A DNA stretch of 64,000 bases from Bacteroidia bacterium (GCA_030427255.1 JAUHWY010000007.1:62001-126000); one strand, 5' to 3'. Shown: positions 45,004-54,595, numbered from the stretch's first letter. The notes: generated from the sequence alone by a model not told the origin. Numbers and translations are program-made.

Positions 45004-45561
45004 ATGAAATTGTTGAGCGAACGCATTGCCTACCAAGTCTCCGAAGAGGGTCTAACGGTTCGTATTAAAGGAGCCGGAAAGCAAGACGTCAAGCGTATTG
45101 GCTATATGAAAGCATGGCTTATTGCTTGGTATTTGTGCGGTTTAATTTTGGCTTCAGGTCTTTTTTTGGACTACGAAAGAGACGTCAAGCTGTTTTTGAT
45201 TGTTTTTCTTGCCTTTTGGGGCTATTTTTCTTTCATCATAACCAAAGCCTATTATTTTAAAAAATACGGCATGGAAACCCTCTTCCTAAATGGGAATCAG
45301 TTTATGATGCGCCGAGATATTCATGGAAAAAAAGGCAAGCCTCAATACTTCCGTCTAAAGCACGACAGACCTTTTAGAGTATTAAAGGACAAACAAAAAC
45401 TCGACCAGTTTTTTTACAGTTCTTGGTGGGTCATTGCCGGAGGAAAAGTAGAATTGGGTGAGCCCGGAGCAGCCTATCGCCTAGGTCAACACCTTAGCGA
45501 AAATGAGGCACTCAAATTGGTGCAACTGCTCAATAAACACGTGGACTTAAGCCCATCATGA
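45004..45561 (+). CDS. small membrane protein of unknown function
   Basis: 185 aa with two transmembrane helices (about 36-56 and 62-82) and a soluble C-terminal domain (FLNGNQFMMRRDIHGKKG...). It resembles PH-like membrane domains in outline, but I cannot assign a family. It overlaps glpD by 4 nt and shares its transcript. Confidence 0.7.
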   Translation: MKLLSERIAYQVSEEGLTVRIKGAGKQDVKRIGYMKAWLIAWYLCGLILASGLFLDYERDVKLFLIVFLAFWGYFSFIITKAYYFKKYGMETLFLNGNQFMMRRDIHGKKGKPQYFRLKHDRPFRVLKDKQKLDQFFYSSWWVIAGGKVELGEPGAAYRLGQHLSENEALKLVQLLNKHVDLSPS

Positions 45562-47027
45562 ACGGAGTAGAACTCCGAAAACAGCGGATAAGGGGGTTTG
45601 AACAAGAGCCCCCAAGGCAATTGTGCATAATAGGTGGAGGTGCTACAGGAGCCGGAGCAGCTTTGGAAGCTTGGGTGCGAGGGATTTCGTTCTATTGGAT
45701 TAGCTCCGGCGACATTGGCGAAGGCACCTCAAGTAGGTCCACCAAGTTGTTGCATGGGGGCATTCGCTACTTGGCGCAAGGTGAGTTTTCGCTCGTAAAG
45801 GAAGCATTACAAGAACGCCAGTGGATGCTCAAAACCTATCCTAAGTTTTGCACCAAACAACGTTTCATTCTTCCTGCTCAAAACCACTGGCAGGCCATCA
45901 CGTATCGGTTGGGGCTTTGGTGGTACGACCAAAAAGCCGGACTTCCCAAAAATGAACGCCATAGCTACTTAAACAAAGGACGCTTTTTGGATGCCTTGCC
46001 TGGTTTTAATGGAAAGGCTACCAAAGGACTAAGTTATTTGGATGCAACCTTTGCCGACCAAGGGTTTTTATCGGCTTTGTGGATGGAGATGGACGCCCAT
46101 TCGCCACATGTGCTCAACCATACACGTGTGTGTGGACTCAAGGCTTCAGGAAATACTTGGGAAATCCGGGGAATAGATGAGTTTGATGGAGCGCCATTTT
46201 GCTTAACTGCCAACCATGTGCTCAATGCAACCGGTCCTGAGTCCATCAAAAATATGGAAGAGTGGGGTTTTACTTGCCCTCATCGTATGGTATGGAGTCA
46301 AGGAAGTCATCTACTGCTCAAAGGCAATTTTGTGGATTGGAAACAGGCCTTGGTGGTTCCGGTACGTCAAGGCAGAGTTTTTTTCATGGTTCCTTGGCAA
46401 AACAAATGGTTGGCAGGCACTACCGAAGCCGTCTTAAATGAATTTCCAAAAATTCCGGAACCTAAAAAGGAGGAAGTTCAAGAAATTTTGGACTCCATTG
46501 AGGAATTTGTAGGAAAAAGGCCAAATAAGCAGGAGGTGTTGGGGCAATTCTCCGGCATACGCCCCTTGGTATCTTTAGGTGGAAAGTCCGGTAAAAAAGC
46601 TTCTTTCCTTAGCCGAAAACATTTGGTCATAAATCATGCCCCGGGTTTGGTAAGCCTCTTAGGCGGCAAGTGGACCATTTTTAGAAAAATGGGTGAGGAC
46701 GGTCTTAAAGCCTTGTTCAAAGAAAAATTGCCACCGCTGGTAAAAGATTACCCTGTCCTTGAGCCTTTGACCGGAATCCCGGACGATAGATCCAAAATAG
46801 ATGCACATTATTATAAAACCCGTGGTGCAGCCCTATTTCCGGACGACCTTGTATTTCGGCGCTTTTCCTCAGGACTTGAAGATATTCCGGACTATTTAAA
46901 CCACCGCGAGGAATGGTGGAGCTGGTGGTGGGCGCAAGCACCGGATGCGGAAAAGCAAAAGGAAAAAAAACGGCTTACTTCTTACCTTTTTAAAGCATCA
47001 GTCGACCAAGAACCGCAGCAAGACTGA
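45558..47027 (+). CDS. glpD: glycerol-3-phosphate dehydrogenase/oxidase, FAD-dependent
   Basis: 489 aa. FAD motif IIGGGATGAGAALEA near residue 25, GDIGEGTSSRSTKLLHGGIRYL and RQGRVFFMVPW are GlpD signatures. It oxidises glycerol 3-phosphate to dihydroxyacetone phosphate and passes electrons to quinone. The start overlaps the upstream small membrane gene (ATGA). Its 3' end overlaps the convergent RNA methyltransferase gene by 38 nt. Confidence 0.92.
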   Translation: MNGVELRKQRIRGFEQEPPRQLCIIGGGATGAGAALEAWVRGISFYWISSGDIGEGTSSRSTKLLHGGIRYLAQGEFSLVKEALQERQWMLKTYPKFCTKQRFILPAQNHWQAITYRLGLWWYDQKAGLPKNERHSYLNKGRFLDALPGFNGKATKGLSYLDATFADQGFLSALWMEMDAHSPHVLNHTRVCGLKASGNTWEIRGIDEFDGAPFCLTANHVLNATGPESIKNMEEWGFTCPHRMVWSQGSHLLLKGNFVDWKQALVVPVRQGRVFFMVPWQNKWLAGTTEAVLNEFPKIPEPKKEEVQEILDSIEEFVGKRPNKQEVLGQFSGIRPLVSLGGKSGKKASFLSRKHLVINHAPGLVSLLGGKWTIFRKMGEDGLKALFKEKLPPLVKDYPVLEPLTGIPDDRSKIDAHYYKTRGAALFPDDLVFRRFSSGLEDIPDYLNHREEWWSWWWAQAPDAEKQKEKKRLTSYLFKASVDQEPQQD

Positions 47028-47745
47028 CCGCCGCATTCAAAGATTCAGGTGCGTTTTGTGGATGGACCGAGGGCAAATACCATGCTTCGGAAACCCGGAG
47101 CAGCTCGGGACATACCCCATGAGATTCACTGCCAACAATCAATGCCTTGGACTCAATCTTAGCATCTGTTGGTAAGGGTATACCCTCAAGACTTAAGGCT
47201 ATTGGCTTAAGACCCAAATTGGGCAAAAGATCTACCAGTTCATCCGTAGCAAATCGAAACAAGGATAAGGCCACCAAACTTCCCATGGTGGATTGCACGG
47301 TTTTGGGGTTGTATGGATCTACACAACCTTTGGTAAGAATAACTTGGTTGAGGCCAAACCAATGTGCCGTGCGCAACATGGTCCCTAAATTTCCGGGATC
47401 CTTTATGCCATCTAAAATAAGCGTAGGCACGTGCTTTAGCTCATGTGAAGCGCCAAAGGGCTTCTGATAAAAAATCCCAAAGAGCCCGGCAGGGGTAGCC
47501 AAATGACTAAGCTTAGGGTAGGCCTGAGCGTCAAATACCGGAGTTTGTTTGGCGCTTTCAGGCAGCTCGAATCTACTCCAAAGCTCAGGTTTGGAATAGG
47601 CCAACCATTTGGCTTTAGCCCCAAATTTCATTAAATCCTGAATGCACTTAAGCCCTTCCGCAGCAAACAAAGCGTTCTTTTTCCGAATCTTTGCTTCTTG
47701 CAAACGCTCAAAAATTTGCTTCTGTGCCTTGGAAATTTCTTCCAT
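46990..47745 (-). CDS. SpoU/TrmH-family RNA 2'-O-methyltransferase
   Basis: 251 aa from the ATG at 47745. An N-terminal substrate-binding domain (AAEGLKCIQDL) is followed by the SpoU knot: LILDGIKDPGNLGTMLRTAHWFG, LIVGSESHGV and PQNAPESLNAAVSLAAVL (the usual I/H-P-x-x-G-x-x-ESLNVAVA motif). It modifies rRNA or tRNA; which target is not known. It is convergent with glpD and divergent from tamL, a neighbourhood I recognise in other Bacteroidota. Confidence 0.9.
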   Translation of the reverse strand: MEEISKAQKQIFERLQEAKIRKKNALFAAEGLKCIQDLMKFGAKAKWLAYSKPELWSRFELPESAKQTPVFDAQAYPKLSHLATPAGLFGIFYQKPFGASHELKHVPTLILDGIKDPGNLGTMLRTAHWFGLNQVILTKGCVDPYNPKTVQSTMGSLVALSLFRFATDELVDLLPNLGLKPIALSLEGIPLPTDAKIESKALIVGSESHGVCPELLRVSEAWYLPSVHPQNAPESLNAAVSLAAVLGRLML

Positions 47746-47813
47746 AGTACAAAGGTAGTGTAAGCGGCAAGGAATTTGTAGAATCAAGCATCAATAAGAT
47801 GTAACTTCGCAAC

Positions 47814-50300
47814 GTGAAGCCGGGCCATTTTTTTTCTATATCGGTTTGGGCAGTGTTTTTTGCCATGGTATTTCTTGCCTGCAGTCCCACAAGGAGACTA
47901 AAGGAAGGCGAATACCTTTTGGTAAATCAGCAGGTGGTAGAAACCGATGCCAGCTACAAAGGCAGCGATGATATAGAGTCTTTTTACACCCAAAAAGTCA
48001 ACCGTAAATGGTTTGGATTTTGGAGGTTTTACTTGCAAATATACAACCTCCCCAACCCTGAAAAACTAGCTCAAAAGAAGCAAAAGCAATTGGCGAAGTT
48101 GGATTCATTAAACTCGGCCATACAGGAAGCGAACGAAGCGCGCATAGCCCAAGGCAAAAAGCCCAAAAAACTTAAAAAGGAAAAACTCCTTTTCGGAGAG
48201 TGGCTCCAAAAAATTGGGGAGCCTCCTACCCTATTGGATTCAGGAAGGATTGAGCGGACCAAAAGCCAAATGCTGCAATACGTTCAAAACAAAGGGTATT
48301 TTCATGCTACCATTGACGACTCGGTAGCCCTTAAGACCGGAAAGAAAAAAGCCGAAGTCTTTTTCTTTGTTCACCGAGGTCCGGCTTATTTTATTGACAG
48401 CCTCTTTTTCTCCGTAGAAGACCCTACGCTAGACTGGTTTACCGAAAAAAACAAGTTCAAAAACAAAATTCTTCCCTTTAAGCAGGACTCTGCGCAATTC
48501 GATCTTCAATTGCTCGATGAAGAAAGGGAACGCATGGCCGCCATCTTTAGAGACCAAGGTTTTTATTTGTTCGATAAAAACAAGGTGGAGTTTTTGGCAG
48601 ACACCACCATGGGCAACCACACCGTTCATGTGGAAATGAAAATTCCCAACCCTAATTACACCACCGTATACCGTGGTGATACGCTAAAAATAGACCACCA
48701 TAACCGGTTTAGGATTGGCCGCATTATTGTCATTCCTGAATACGACCCCGGCTTAAGCTTAACCGATTATTCGGACTCTTTATATTTCGAAGGTATTTGG
48801 ATTAAATACAATGGCAAGAGCAAATTAAGACCCAAGGTGCTATCTCGTGCTCTTTTTATGAGGCCCGGAGATTTGTACGAACCAAGGGCAGAGGCATTAA
48901 CAAGAAAAGCCCTAGGTGACCTAAGGTTGTTTCGTTACATCAACCTTCGGTTTATTCCCCGAATCACAGGAAATCGAATAGATAGTTTGGATTGCATTGT
49001 GGAGCTTTCTCCGGGAGCCCGCCAAGGGATTTCCGCAGACATTCAAGGCACCAATACCGACGGTAACCTTGGGGTTAGTCTGGGAGCCGGATACACCAAT
49101 CGAAACATTTTCAGAGGTGCAGAAATCTTAGAAATCAGCGCCAATGGAGGTGCAGAAGTTCAAGTAATTCAAGGAGATAGTGCCGATATTTCAACCGATG
49201 GTTTACCCTTCAACACCCTAGAAATCGGAGGCCAAATCAGCCTTAGTACGCCTAAATTTTTAGCGCCTTTTAGAATCTCTAAATGGGCACGTCCCAGAAG
49301 CCGTGTTCTGGCTTCTATAAACTATCAAAGACGTCCCGACTACGATAGAACCGTATCTACCATTTTGTTTGGCTACGAATGGACCCAACCACCTCCCAAA
49401 CGTTCATGGGTTCGACGTAGGCATGAACTGTTTTATCAGGTGAACGTGGCCGAAGTGAGCCTCATTAACATCAATAAAACCCCGGAGTTCGAAGCATTTT
49501 TGCAAGAAACCGGAGACTTATTTGTCCAAAACTCTTTTAGGCAGCACTACATTCAAAGCAGCTCGGGTACCATTACCATGACCAATGGCTCCACCAACCC
49601 AAACAACAAACCCTATTATTTTGCCCGGCTAAATGCCCAAATTGGTGGAAACTTACTTGCCTTGGGGCATCACTTATTTGCTCCTAACCAGACCAATGAG
49701 AATGGCAAATTTGAGGTGTTTGGCATTCAGTTTGCTCAATTTGTGCGTACGGAATTTGATTTTAGGTATTACTATCCCTTTGGCAAAAAAACGGTAATGG
49801 CCTTTAGAAGTATTGTGGGCTTAGGCCGTGCCTATGGCAATACCGAGGTTTTGCCCTTTGAAAAAAGCTTTTTTGCCGGAGGAGCAAATGATTTGAGGGC
49901 TTGGTTGCCCCGAAGTCTTGGACCGGGTTCTTATCAGCAAGAAGGAGCCGGACGGGTAGATCAGGTAGGTGATATTAAATTATTGGGACAAGCCGAATTT
50001 CGCTTTCCCATGTATGGCTTTTTAGAAGGTGCCTTATTTGCGGATTTTGGAAACATATGGCTGAGTAGATCGGATAACGATCGTCCCAACGGCCAGTTTG
50101 AATGGAACCGTTTTATGGATGAATTTGCCCTAGGAACAGGACTAGGACTAAGGGTGAATCTTGGATTCTTTATTTTCCGCCTAGACTTTGCCATTCCCTT
50201 GAGAGACCCTACCATGTCCCCTGGCGAACGTTGGGTAATTGAGCGCTTTAAGCTATCTAATGATCTGCGGGTAAACATTGGTATTGGCTACCCTTTCTAA
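47814..50300 (+). CDS. tamL: TamL-like lipoprotein barrel (BamA/TamA family)
   Basis: 828 aa starting at GTG 47814. The signal ends in a lipobox (FFAMVFLAC), then come POTRA-like domains and a C-terminal 16-strand Omp85-type barrel (RGAEILEISANGG, FGYEWTQP, and the VRGF-like segment GGANDLRAWLPR). TamL is the lipid-modified Bacteroidota form of TamA, working with TamB in outer-membrane assembly. TamB is not next to it here, since the next gene is on the opposite strand. A possible weak terminator hairpin GGCTG...CAGCC follows at 50313-50336. Confidence 0.88.
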   Translation: MKPGHFFSISVWAVFFAMVFLACSPTRRLKEGEYLLVNQQVVETDASYKGSDDIESFYTQKVNRKWFGFWRFYLQIYNLPNPEKLAQKKQKQLAKLDSLNSAIQEANEARIAQGKKPKKLKKEKLLFGEWLQKIGEPPTLLDSGRIERTKSQMLQYVQNKGYFHATIDDSVALKTGKKKAEVFFFVHRGPAYFIDSLFFSVEDPTLDWFTEKNKFKNKILPFKQDSAQFDLQLLDEERERMAAIFRDQGFYLFDKNKVEFLADTTMGNHTVHVEMKIPNPNYTTVYRGDTLKIDHHNRFRIGRIIVIPEYDPGLSLTDYSDSLYFEGIWIKYNGKSKLRPKVLSRALFMRPGDLYEPRAEALTRKALGDLRLFRYINLRFIPRITGNRIDSLDCIVELSPGARQGISADIQGTNTDGNLGVSLGAGYTNRNIFRGAEILEISANGGAEVQVIQGDSADISTDGLPFNTLEIGGQISLSTPKFLAPFRISKWARPRSRVLASINYQRRPDYDRTVSTILFGYEWTQPPPKRSWVRRRHELFYQVNVAEVSLININKTPEFEAFLQETGDLFVQNSFRQHYIQSSSGTITMTNGSTNPNNKPYYFARLNAQIGGNLLALGHHLFAPNQTNENGKFEVFGIQFAQFVRTEFDFRYYYPFGKKTVMAFRSIVGLGRAYGNTEVLPFEKSFFAGGANDLRAWLPRSLGPGSYQQEGAGRVDQVGDIKLLGQAEFRFPMYGFLEGALFADFGNIWLSRSDNDRPNGQFEWNRFMDEFALGTGLGLRVNLGFFIFRLDFAIPLRDPTMSPGERWVIERFKLSNDLRVNIGIGYPF

Positions 50301-50396
50301 GTGCGTAATAAAGCGGCTGTAGGCATTTTCCAGCCGACAGCTTCTATTCTATGCCCAATGAAGCAGCTGGGAATTGCCCTACATGTAAATCATTTA

Positions 50397-50576
50397 GAGA
50401 GGGTAGGCAGCCCGTCTTTACCTCATCATTGAGAGACGGGAGGCATCCCGTCTTTACTTCATCATGGAGAGACGGGAGGCATCCCGTCTTTACTTCATCA
50501 TTGAGAGACGGAAGATATCCCGTCTTTACCTCATCATGGAGAGACGGGAGGCATCCCGTCTTTACTTCATCATTCA
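50397..50576 (+). repeat. array of 36-bp hairpin repeats, locus 1
   Basis: Four full units of 36 bp (50431-50466, 50467-50502, 50503-50538, 50539-50574), preceded by a degenerate unit from about 50397. Each has the stem GACGGGAGGCATCCCGTC followed by TTTACTTCATCAT. The units abut without spacers. An ATTCATC heptamer run starts the tail, within which the neighbouring minus-strand gene ends. Confidence 0.9.
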
Positions 50577-52079
50577 TCATTCATCCCTCACCATCAACTT
50601 CCCGCTTTCCTTGCCGCTTTGCCAAAAATACAAGCCCGAAGGCCAGTCCATGGGTACTTCAAAGCCCGATTTCAATGCCTCAGGAGCTATACCTAAAAGC
50701 AAACGCCCGTCCATGGAATAAATCTTTAGTGGAGATTCTATTGACCTATGGTACAGAACACCTCCAGGGCTTACGGGATTCGGATACAAAGGACCGGAAG
50801 GGAGTTTCTCCTCCTCCAATCCTGCCGGAGACCATTTAAACCGCAATACCGGAGGTACGTCCTCGCCCATGTACTGCAAAAATGTGCCTCCCACATACAC
50901 CATGCCGTCGGGACCTTTCACAATGCTATTTACTGCGGATAGAGAGGATTCCCATACGCCATTATGCCAATGCCTAGAGCTATCTATTCCCGGTTCCGGA
51001 AAATACTCCGGCAGCAAAAAGCCGTTGGAATCTACCGCCACTAAATCCCCTCTTAGGCTGTTCTGAAAACTGTCAATTGCGCCCCCTACTAAAAACAAAT
51101 TAGGCTGGATGCGCTCAATAACTGAAACGGAATTTAAGCCCAAAATCCCCGGTGTTTTCACCCGCACATTATTGAAATTGTTGAAGCTGGAATCCAAGCT
51201 GCCGTCCGGCAGAAGGCGGAACATCCCATACACAATGCTATCGCCCATCAATTGCAGAAAGCCACTTACCCAAAGCCGCCCTCTTTCATCTAAGTACTCG
51301 GGTTTAACCCGTATGATAGAATCGGAGAAAATGGAACGAAAGCTGGTATCCAGGCTCCCATCGGAGCGGCGAAGTCGTGCAATCCCCGCTTGAGGTCTGC
51401 CTTGAACGTAGGTAAATTGCCCGCCAATATAAATCATAGAATCGGCGGATAAATGATAATTAGGGTATTTACCGATGGGCACTACAAAGCTGCTGTCCCA
51501 GGTGGCGTCCGGATAAAGACGGGTATAATGGAAATTCGGCAATACCACCGAGCCGGCAGCATTGCAGTTGAAAGTCCCAATGTAAATCATGGAATCGGCA
51601 GGGTCTACAAAGGCTCTAGGCATACCACAAGCAAATTGACTGTGCAGGTGATTCTTCCATACGGTGTCCAATTGCCCCTCAGAGTCCAAACGAAAAAAAC
51701 CAAAACCAGAGGAAAAGATAAAACCACCGGAGGAACCATATATCCTTCTGTTTACTCCTCCCCCCCCCCCTGAATTCAATTTAAAATCCGGATTCCAATT
51801 CCCCTCCATATCAAACAGCATCCATGAGCTAGAGCCCATATAGGCGCTACCCGATCCAAAGGTTACGTATTGCTGCCCAATACCTCCCACCAGCATCATT
51901 TGATTGCCCCAAGGAAAACTGATTTGGGCAATCCTAGAAATACTATCATAAGTGTCGTTCAACTCCCAAGCCAAGTGCGTCATAAAGCCCTCGTCTCGAA
52001 AAAAGGTTTGAGCATGACCGGAGGAATAAAAAAGGCCAAAAGAAATCGTATAAGCAGTAAGCCTTTTAAGTAGAAGCAT
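50577..52079 (-). CDS. T9SS-exported protein with delta-60-type repeats
   Basis: 500 aa from the ATG at 52079 (signal peptide MLLLKRLTAYTISFGLFYSSGHAQ). The body has repeats such as GSLDTSFRS / GSLDSSFNN with MIYIGGQFTYVQG, the delta-60 propeller-like repeat family, and the C-terminus is a type A T9SS domain (YPNPVSPGGVLY...DGRLL). The coding strand has 11 consecutive G at codons about 104-107. The stop codon and last residues lie in the tail of the downstream repeat array. It is probably a surface or secreted protein whose expression may be phase-variable. Confidence 0.82.
   Translation of the reverse strand: MLLLKRLTAYTISFGLFYSSGHAQTFFRDEGFMTHLAWELNDTYDSISRIAQISFPWGNQMMLVGGIGQQYVTFGSGSAYMGSSSWMLFDMEGNWNPDFKLNSGGGGGVNRRIYGSSGGFIFSSGFGFFRLDSEGQLDTVWKNHLHSQFACGMPRAFVDPADSMIYIGTFNCNAAGSVVLPNFHYTRLYPDATWDSSFVVPIGKYPNYHLSADSMIYIGGQFTYVQGRPQAGIARLRRSDGSLDTSFRSIFSDSIIRVKPEYLDERGRLWVSGFLQLMGDSIVYGMFRLLPDGSLDSSFNNFNNVRVKTPGILGLNSVSVIERIQPNLFLVGGAIDSFQNSLRGDLVAVDSNGFLLPEYFPEPGIDSSRHWHNGVWESSLSAVNSIVKGPDGMVYVGGTFLQYMGEDVPPVLRFKWSPAGLEEEKLPSGPLYPNPVSPGGVLYHRSIESPLKIYSMDGRLLLGIAPEALKSGFEVPMDWPSGLYFWQSGKESGKLMVRDE
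51760..51770 (-). repeat. G11 homopolymer tract in coding sequence
   Basis: Eleven consecutive C on the plus strand, G on the coding strand, at codons about 104-107 of the T9SS protein. The frame is open in this sequence. A gain or loss of one base would truncate the protein. Confidence 0.9.
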
Positions 52080-52315
52080 GCTAAAACGATGGCTGAGATT
52101 TAATGTCATGCTTAATAGAAAAATAGTTACTCAGCTAAAAAACTGTAAATGCGTCAAATCCATCTCAATTTGGGAAATTTATATCAACAATCAAAATAAT
52201 GGGCTGGTTTTTACTTTAAGGAATAGCAGAAAGAGCCTTTGCTAGAAACCGTATCGCCCTCCCCTTTTGCTGCCTCAGGACCTTGCATGAAAACTTTTGC
52301 ATCATAAAGACCATG
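52080..52315. other. non-coding gap upstream of the T9SS gene
   Basis: No clear gene. It holds the presumed promoter of the minus-strand T9SS gene and an AT-rich stretch at 52110-52200. A short minus-strand frame near 52210-52310 is not recognisable. Confidence 0.4.
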
Positions 52316-52420
52316 CAGAGACGGGAGGCACCCCGTCTTTACCTCATTATGGAGAGACGGGAGATCTCCCGTGTTTACCTCATCATGGAGAGACGGGAGG
52401 CATCCCGTCTTTACTTCACC
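52316..52420 (+). repeat. array of 36-bp hairpin repeats, locus 2
   Basis: Three units with the same 36-bp period (starts 52316, 52352, 52388), in the same orientation as locus 1. The middle unit has a full palindrome ACGGGAGATCTCCCGT, changed on both sides of the stem compared with its neighbours. Confidence 0.88.
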
Positions 52421-52560
52421 ATTCACCATTCACCATTCACCATTCATCATTCACCTTTCACCATTCATCATTCACCATTCATCATTCACCATTCACCATT
52501 CACCATTCATCATTCATCATTCACCATTCACCATTCATCATTCACCATTCACCATTCATC
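52421..52560 (+). repeat. heptamer tandem array (20 x ATTCAYC)
   Basis: Exactly 20 units of 7 bp, ATTCACC or ATTCATC (one TTTCACC). The array ends 77 bp before the aldolase ATG, so it lies close to that gene's promoter. The same heptamer follows repeat locus 1 for only a few units. Confidence 0.92.
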
Positions 52561-52637
52561 ATTCTAGTGGCCTTTTAAAAAAACAAAAACACAGGCCTCA
52601 AAAAATACGTAACTTCACGGCCTCAAAAAATGAGGAC

Positions 52638-53696
52638 ATGGGAAATACCAAACTTACTTCGTTACTTGGCGACAAGGCCGAGCACCTGCTAAATCACCAA
52701 TGCACCGGAATCAGCAAAGACCAATTGCACTTACCCGGTTCTGATTTTGTAGATAGAATTTTTGGTCAGAGCAACCGCTCTCCTCAAGTATTGCGTTCCT
52801 TGCAAAGCTTGTATGGAAATGGCCGTCTTGCCAATACCGGCTATATGTCTATTTTACCTGTAGACCAAGGCATTGAGCATAGCGCCGGGGCTTCTTTTGC
52901 GCCCAACCCCATGTATTTTGACCCGGAAAACATTGTAAAACTAGCCATAGAAGGAGGCTGCAATGCAGTGGCATCCACCTTTGGCGTATTGGCCTCTTGC
53001 TCCAGGAAGTATGCCCATAAAATACCTTTTGTGGTCAAAATCAACCACAATGAGTTCATTTCTTACCCCAACAGCTACGACCAAATCATGTTTGGCTCCG
53101 TTGAGGAAGCTTGGAACCTTGGAGCAGTTGCCGTTGGAGCAACCATCTATTTTGGAAGCCCGGAAAGCGATCGGCAAATCATTGAAGTTGCTCAAGCCTT
53201 TGAACGGGCGCACGAATTAGGCATGGCCACCATTTTGTGGTGCTATTTACGCAACAGCGGATTCAAAAAGGATGGCGTAGATTACCACACTGCCGCCGAC
53301 CTTACCGCCCAAGCCAACCATTTGGGGGTAACCATTCAGGCCGATATCATCAAACAAAAGCTGCCTACCAATAACGGTGGTTACAAAGCCATTGACTTTG
53401 GAAAAACCCACCCAAAGGTATACGACACCTTGAGTTCGGATCACCCGATTGACCTAACCCGTTACCAGGTAGCCAATAACTATATGGGGCGCATGGGCTT
53501 AATCAATTCAGGAGGTGCTTCTTCCGGAAGTTCCGACATGGCTGAGGCTGTAGAAACTGCGGTTATCAATAAAAGAGCCGGTGGACATGGCCTCATTTCG
53601 GGAAGAAAGGCTTTCCAAAGACCAATGAATGAAGGCGTGGAGCTTTTAAACGCCATTCAAGATGTGTATCTTGACGATTCAATTACAATAGCATAA
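52638..53696 (+). CDS. fbaB: class I fructose-bisphosphate aldolase (archaeal/DhnA type)
   Basis: 352 aa. The ATG at 52638 has a GAGGA site two bases upstream; the frame stays open upstream through repeats, which are not coding. Family features: [21 protein letters not shown], and the probable Schiff-base Lys in [11 protein letters not shown]. It cleaves fructose 1,6-bisphosphate in glycolysis or makes it in gluconeogenesis. accD follows 22 bp later. Confidence 0.92.
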   Translation: MGNTKLTSLLGDKAEHLLNHQCTGISKDQLHLPGSDFVDRIFGQSNRSPQVLRSLQSLYGNGRLANTGYMSILPVDQGIEHSAGASFAPNPMYFDPENIVKLAIEGGCNAVASTFGVLASCSRKYAHKIPFVVKINHNEFISYPNSYDQIMFGSVEEAWNLGAVAVGATIYFGSPESDRQIIEVAQAFERAHELGMATILWCYLRNSGFKKDGVDYHTAADLTAQANHLGVTIQADIIKQKLPTNNGGYKAIDFGKTHPKVYDTLSSDHPIDLTRYQVANNYMGRMGLINSGGASSGSSDMAEAVETAVINKRAGGHGLISGRKAFQRPMNEGVELLNAIQDVYLDDSITIA

Positions 53697-53718
53697 TCCA
53701 AACCTAGCGGAAACGTGT

Positions 53719-54588
53719 ATGTGGTTTAAACGGACACGAGAAGGCATTTTAACCTCAACGGCCGAGAAGAAGGAAACCCCCGAAGGTCTTTGGTACAAAT
53801 GCCCAAGTTGTAAGGAAATTATTCCGGCAGAGGACCATGCTCGAGATTTATGGGTCTGCCATAATTGTAGTTTTCATGAACGCATAGGTTCTGAAGCCTA
53901 TTTTAGTATTCTCTTTGACGAGGGAAAATGCAAGCGCTTCAACGAAAACCTTAGCAGTGCGGACCCTTTGGAGTTTGCAGATACCAAACCTTACCCCCAC
54001 AGGTTGGAACAAGCCCAAAAGAGCACCGGACTCAAAGATGCCATTCAAACGGCCTACGGAAAAATCGATGGACAAGATGCCGTCATTGCTTGCATGGACT
54101 TTAAGTTTATTGGAGGCTCTATGGGAACCGTGGTGGGTGAGAAAATTTCGCGTGCCATTGACCATTGCTTGAGGAACAAAAAGCCACTCATTATCATCAG
54201 CAAATCGGGAGGTGCCCGAATGATGGAAGGTGCCCTCTCCTTAATGCAAATGGCCAAAACTTCCGCCAAATTGTCCCTACTCAGTAAGGCCGGACTGCCC
54301 TATATTTCTCTATTGACCGACCCAACCACCGGAGGAGTCACGGCCTCTTATGCCATGTTGGGCGACATAAATATGGCAGAACCCAATGCACTCATTGGAT
54401 TTGCGGGACCACGGGTGGTCAAGGAAACCATTAAAGCCGAATTACCTCCCGGTTTTCAGCGCTCTGAGTTTTTGTTGGAAAAAGGCTTTTTGGACCTGAT
54501 TGTTCCGCGAGAAAAGCTCAAAGCAAACATCAGCCAGCTGCTCACCTTTTTATCCGGACCGGAGCTTGACAAATCCAAACGTAAATAA
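53719..54588 (+). CDS. accD: acetyl-CoA carboxylase carboxyltransferase beta subunit
   Basis: 289 aa. The N-terminal zinc ribbon has C28, C31, C47 and C50. The carboxyltransferase core includes SKSGGARMMEGALSLMQMAK and TDPTTGGVTASYAMLGD. With AccA, it transfers carboxyl from biotin to acetyl-CoA, making malonyl-CoA for fatty acids. accA is not adjacent. Confidence 0.96.
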   Translation: MWFKRTREGILTSTAEKKETPEGLWYKCPSCKEIIPAEDHARDLWVCHNCSFHERIGSEAYFSILFDEGKCKRFNENLSSADPLEFADTKPYPHRLEQAQKSTGLKDAIQTAYGKIDGQDAVIACMDFKFIGGSMGTVVGEKISRAIDHCLRNKKPLIIISKSGGARMMEGALSLMQMAKTSAKLSLLSKAGLPYISLLTDPTTGGVTASYAMLGDINMAEPNALIGFAGPRVVKETIKAELPPGFQRSEFLLEKGFLDLIVPREKLKANISQLLTFLSGPELDKSKRK

Positions 54589-54595
54589 AAAAAGG

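Noticed and set aside
50397-50576. CRISPR-like array of 36-bp period
   Set aside because: The units abut with no unique spacers, and no cas genes are in the window. These are tandem hairpin repeats.
50351-50839. 162-residue plus-strand frame over the 36-bp repeats
   Set aside because: It is a translation of the repeat array and then of the antisense strand of the T9SS gene.
52371-52637. N-terminal extension of the aldolase through the heptamer array
   Set aside because: The translation is a repeat of FTIHHSP-like text with no homology to aldolases; the ATG at 52638 has a good ribosome site and fits the family length.
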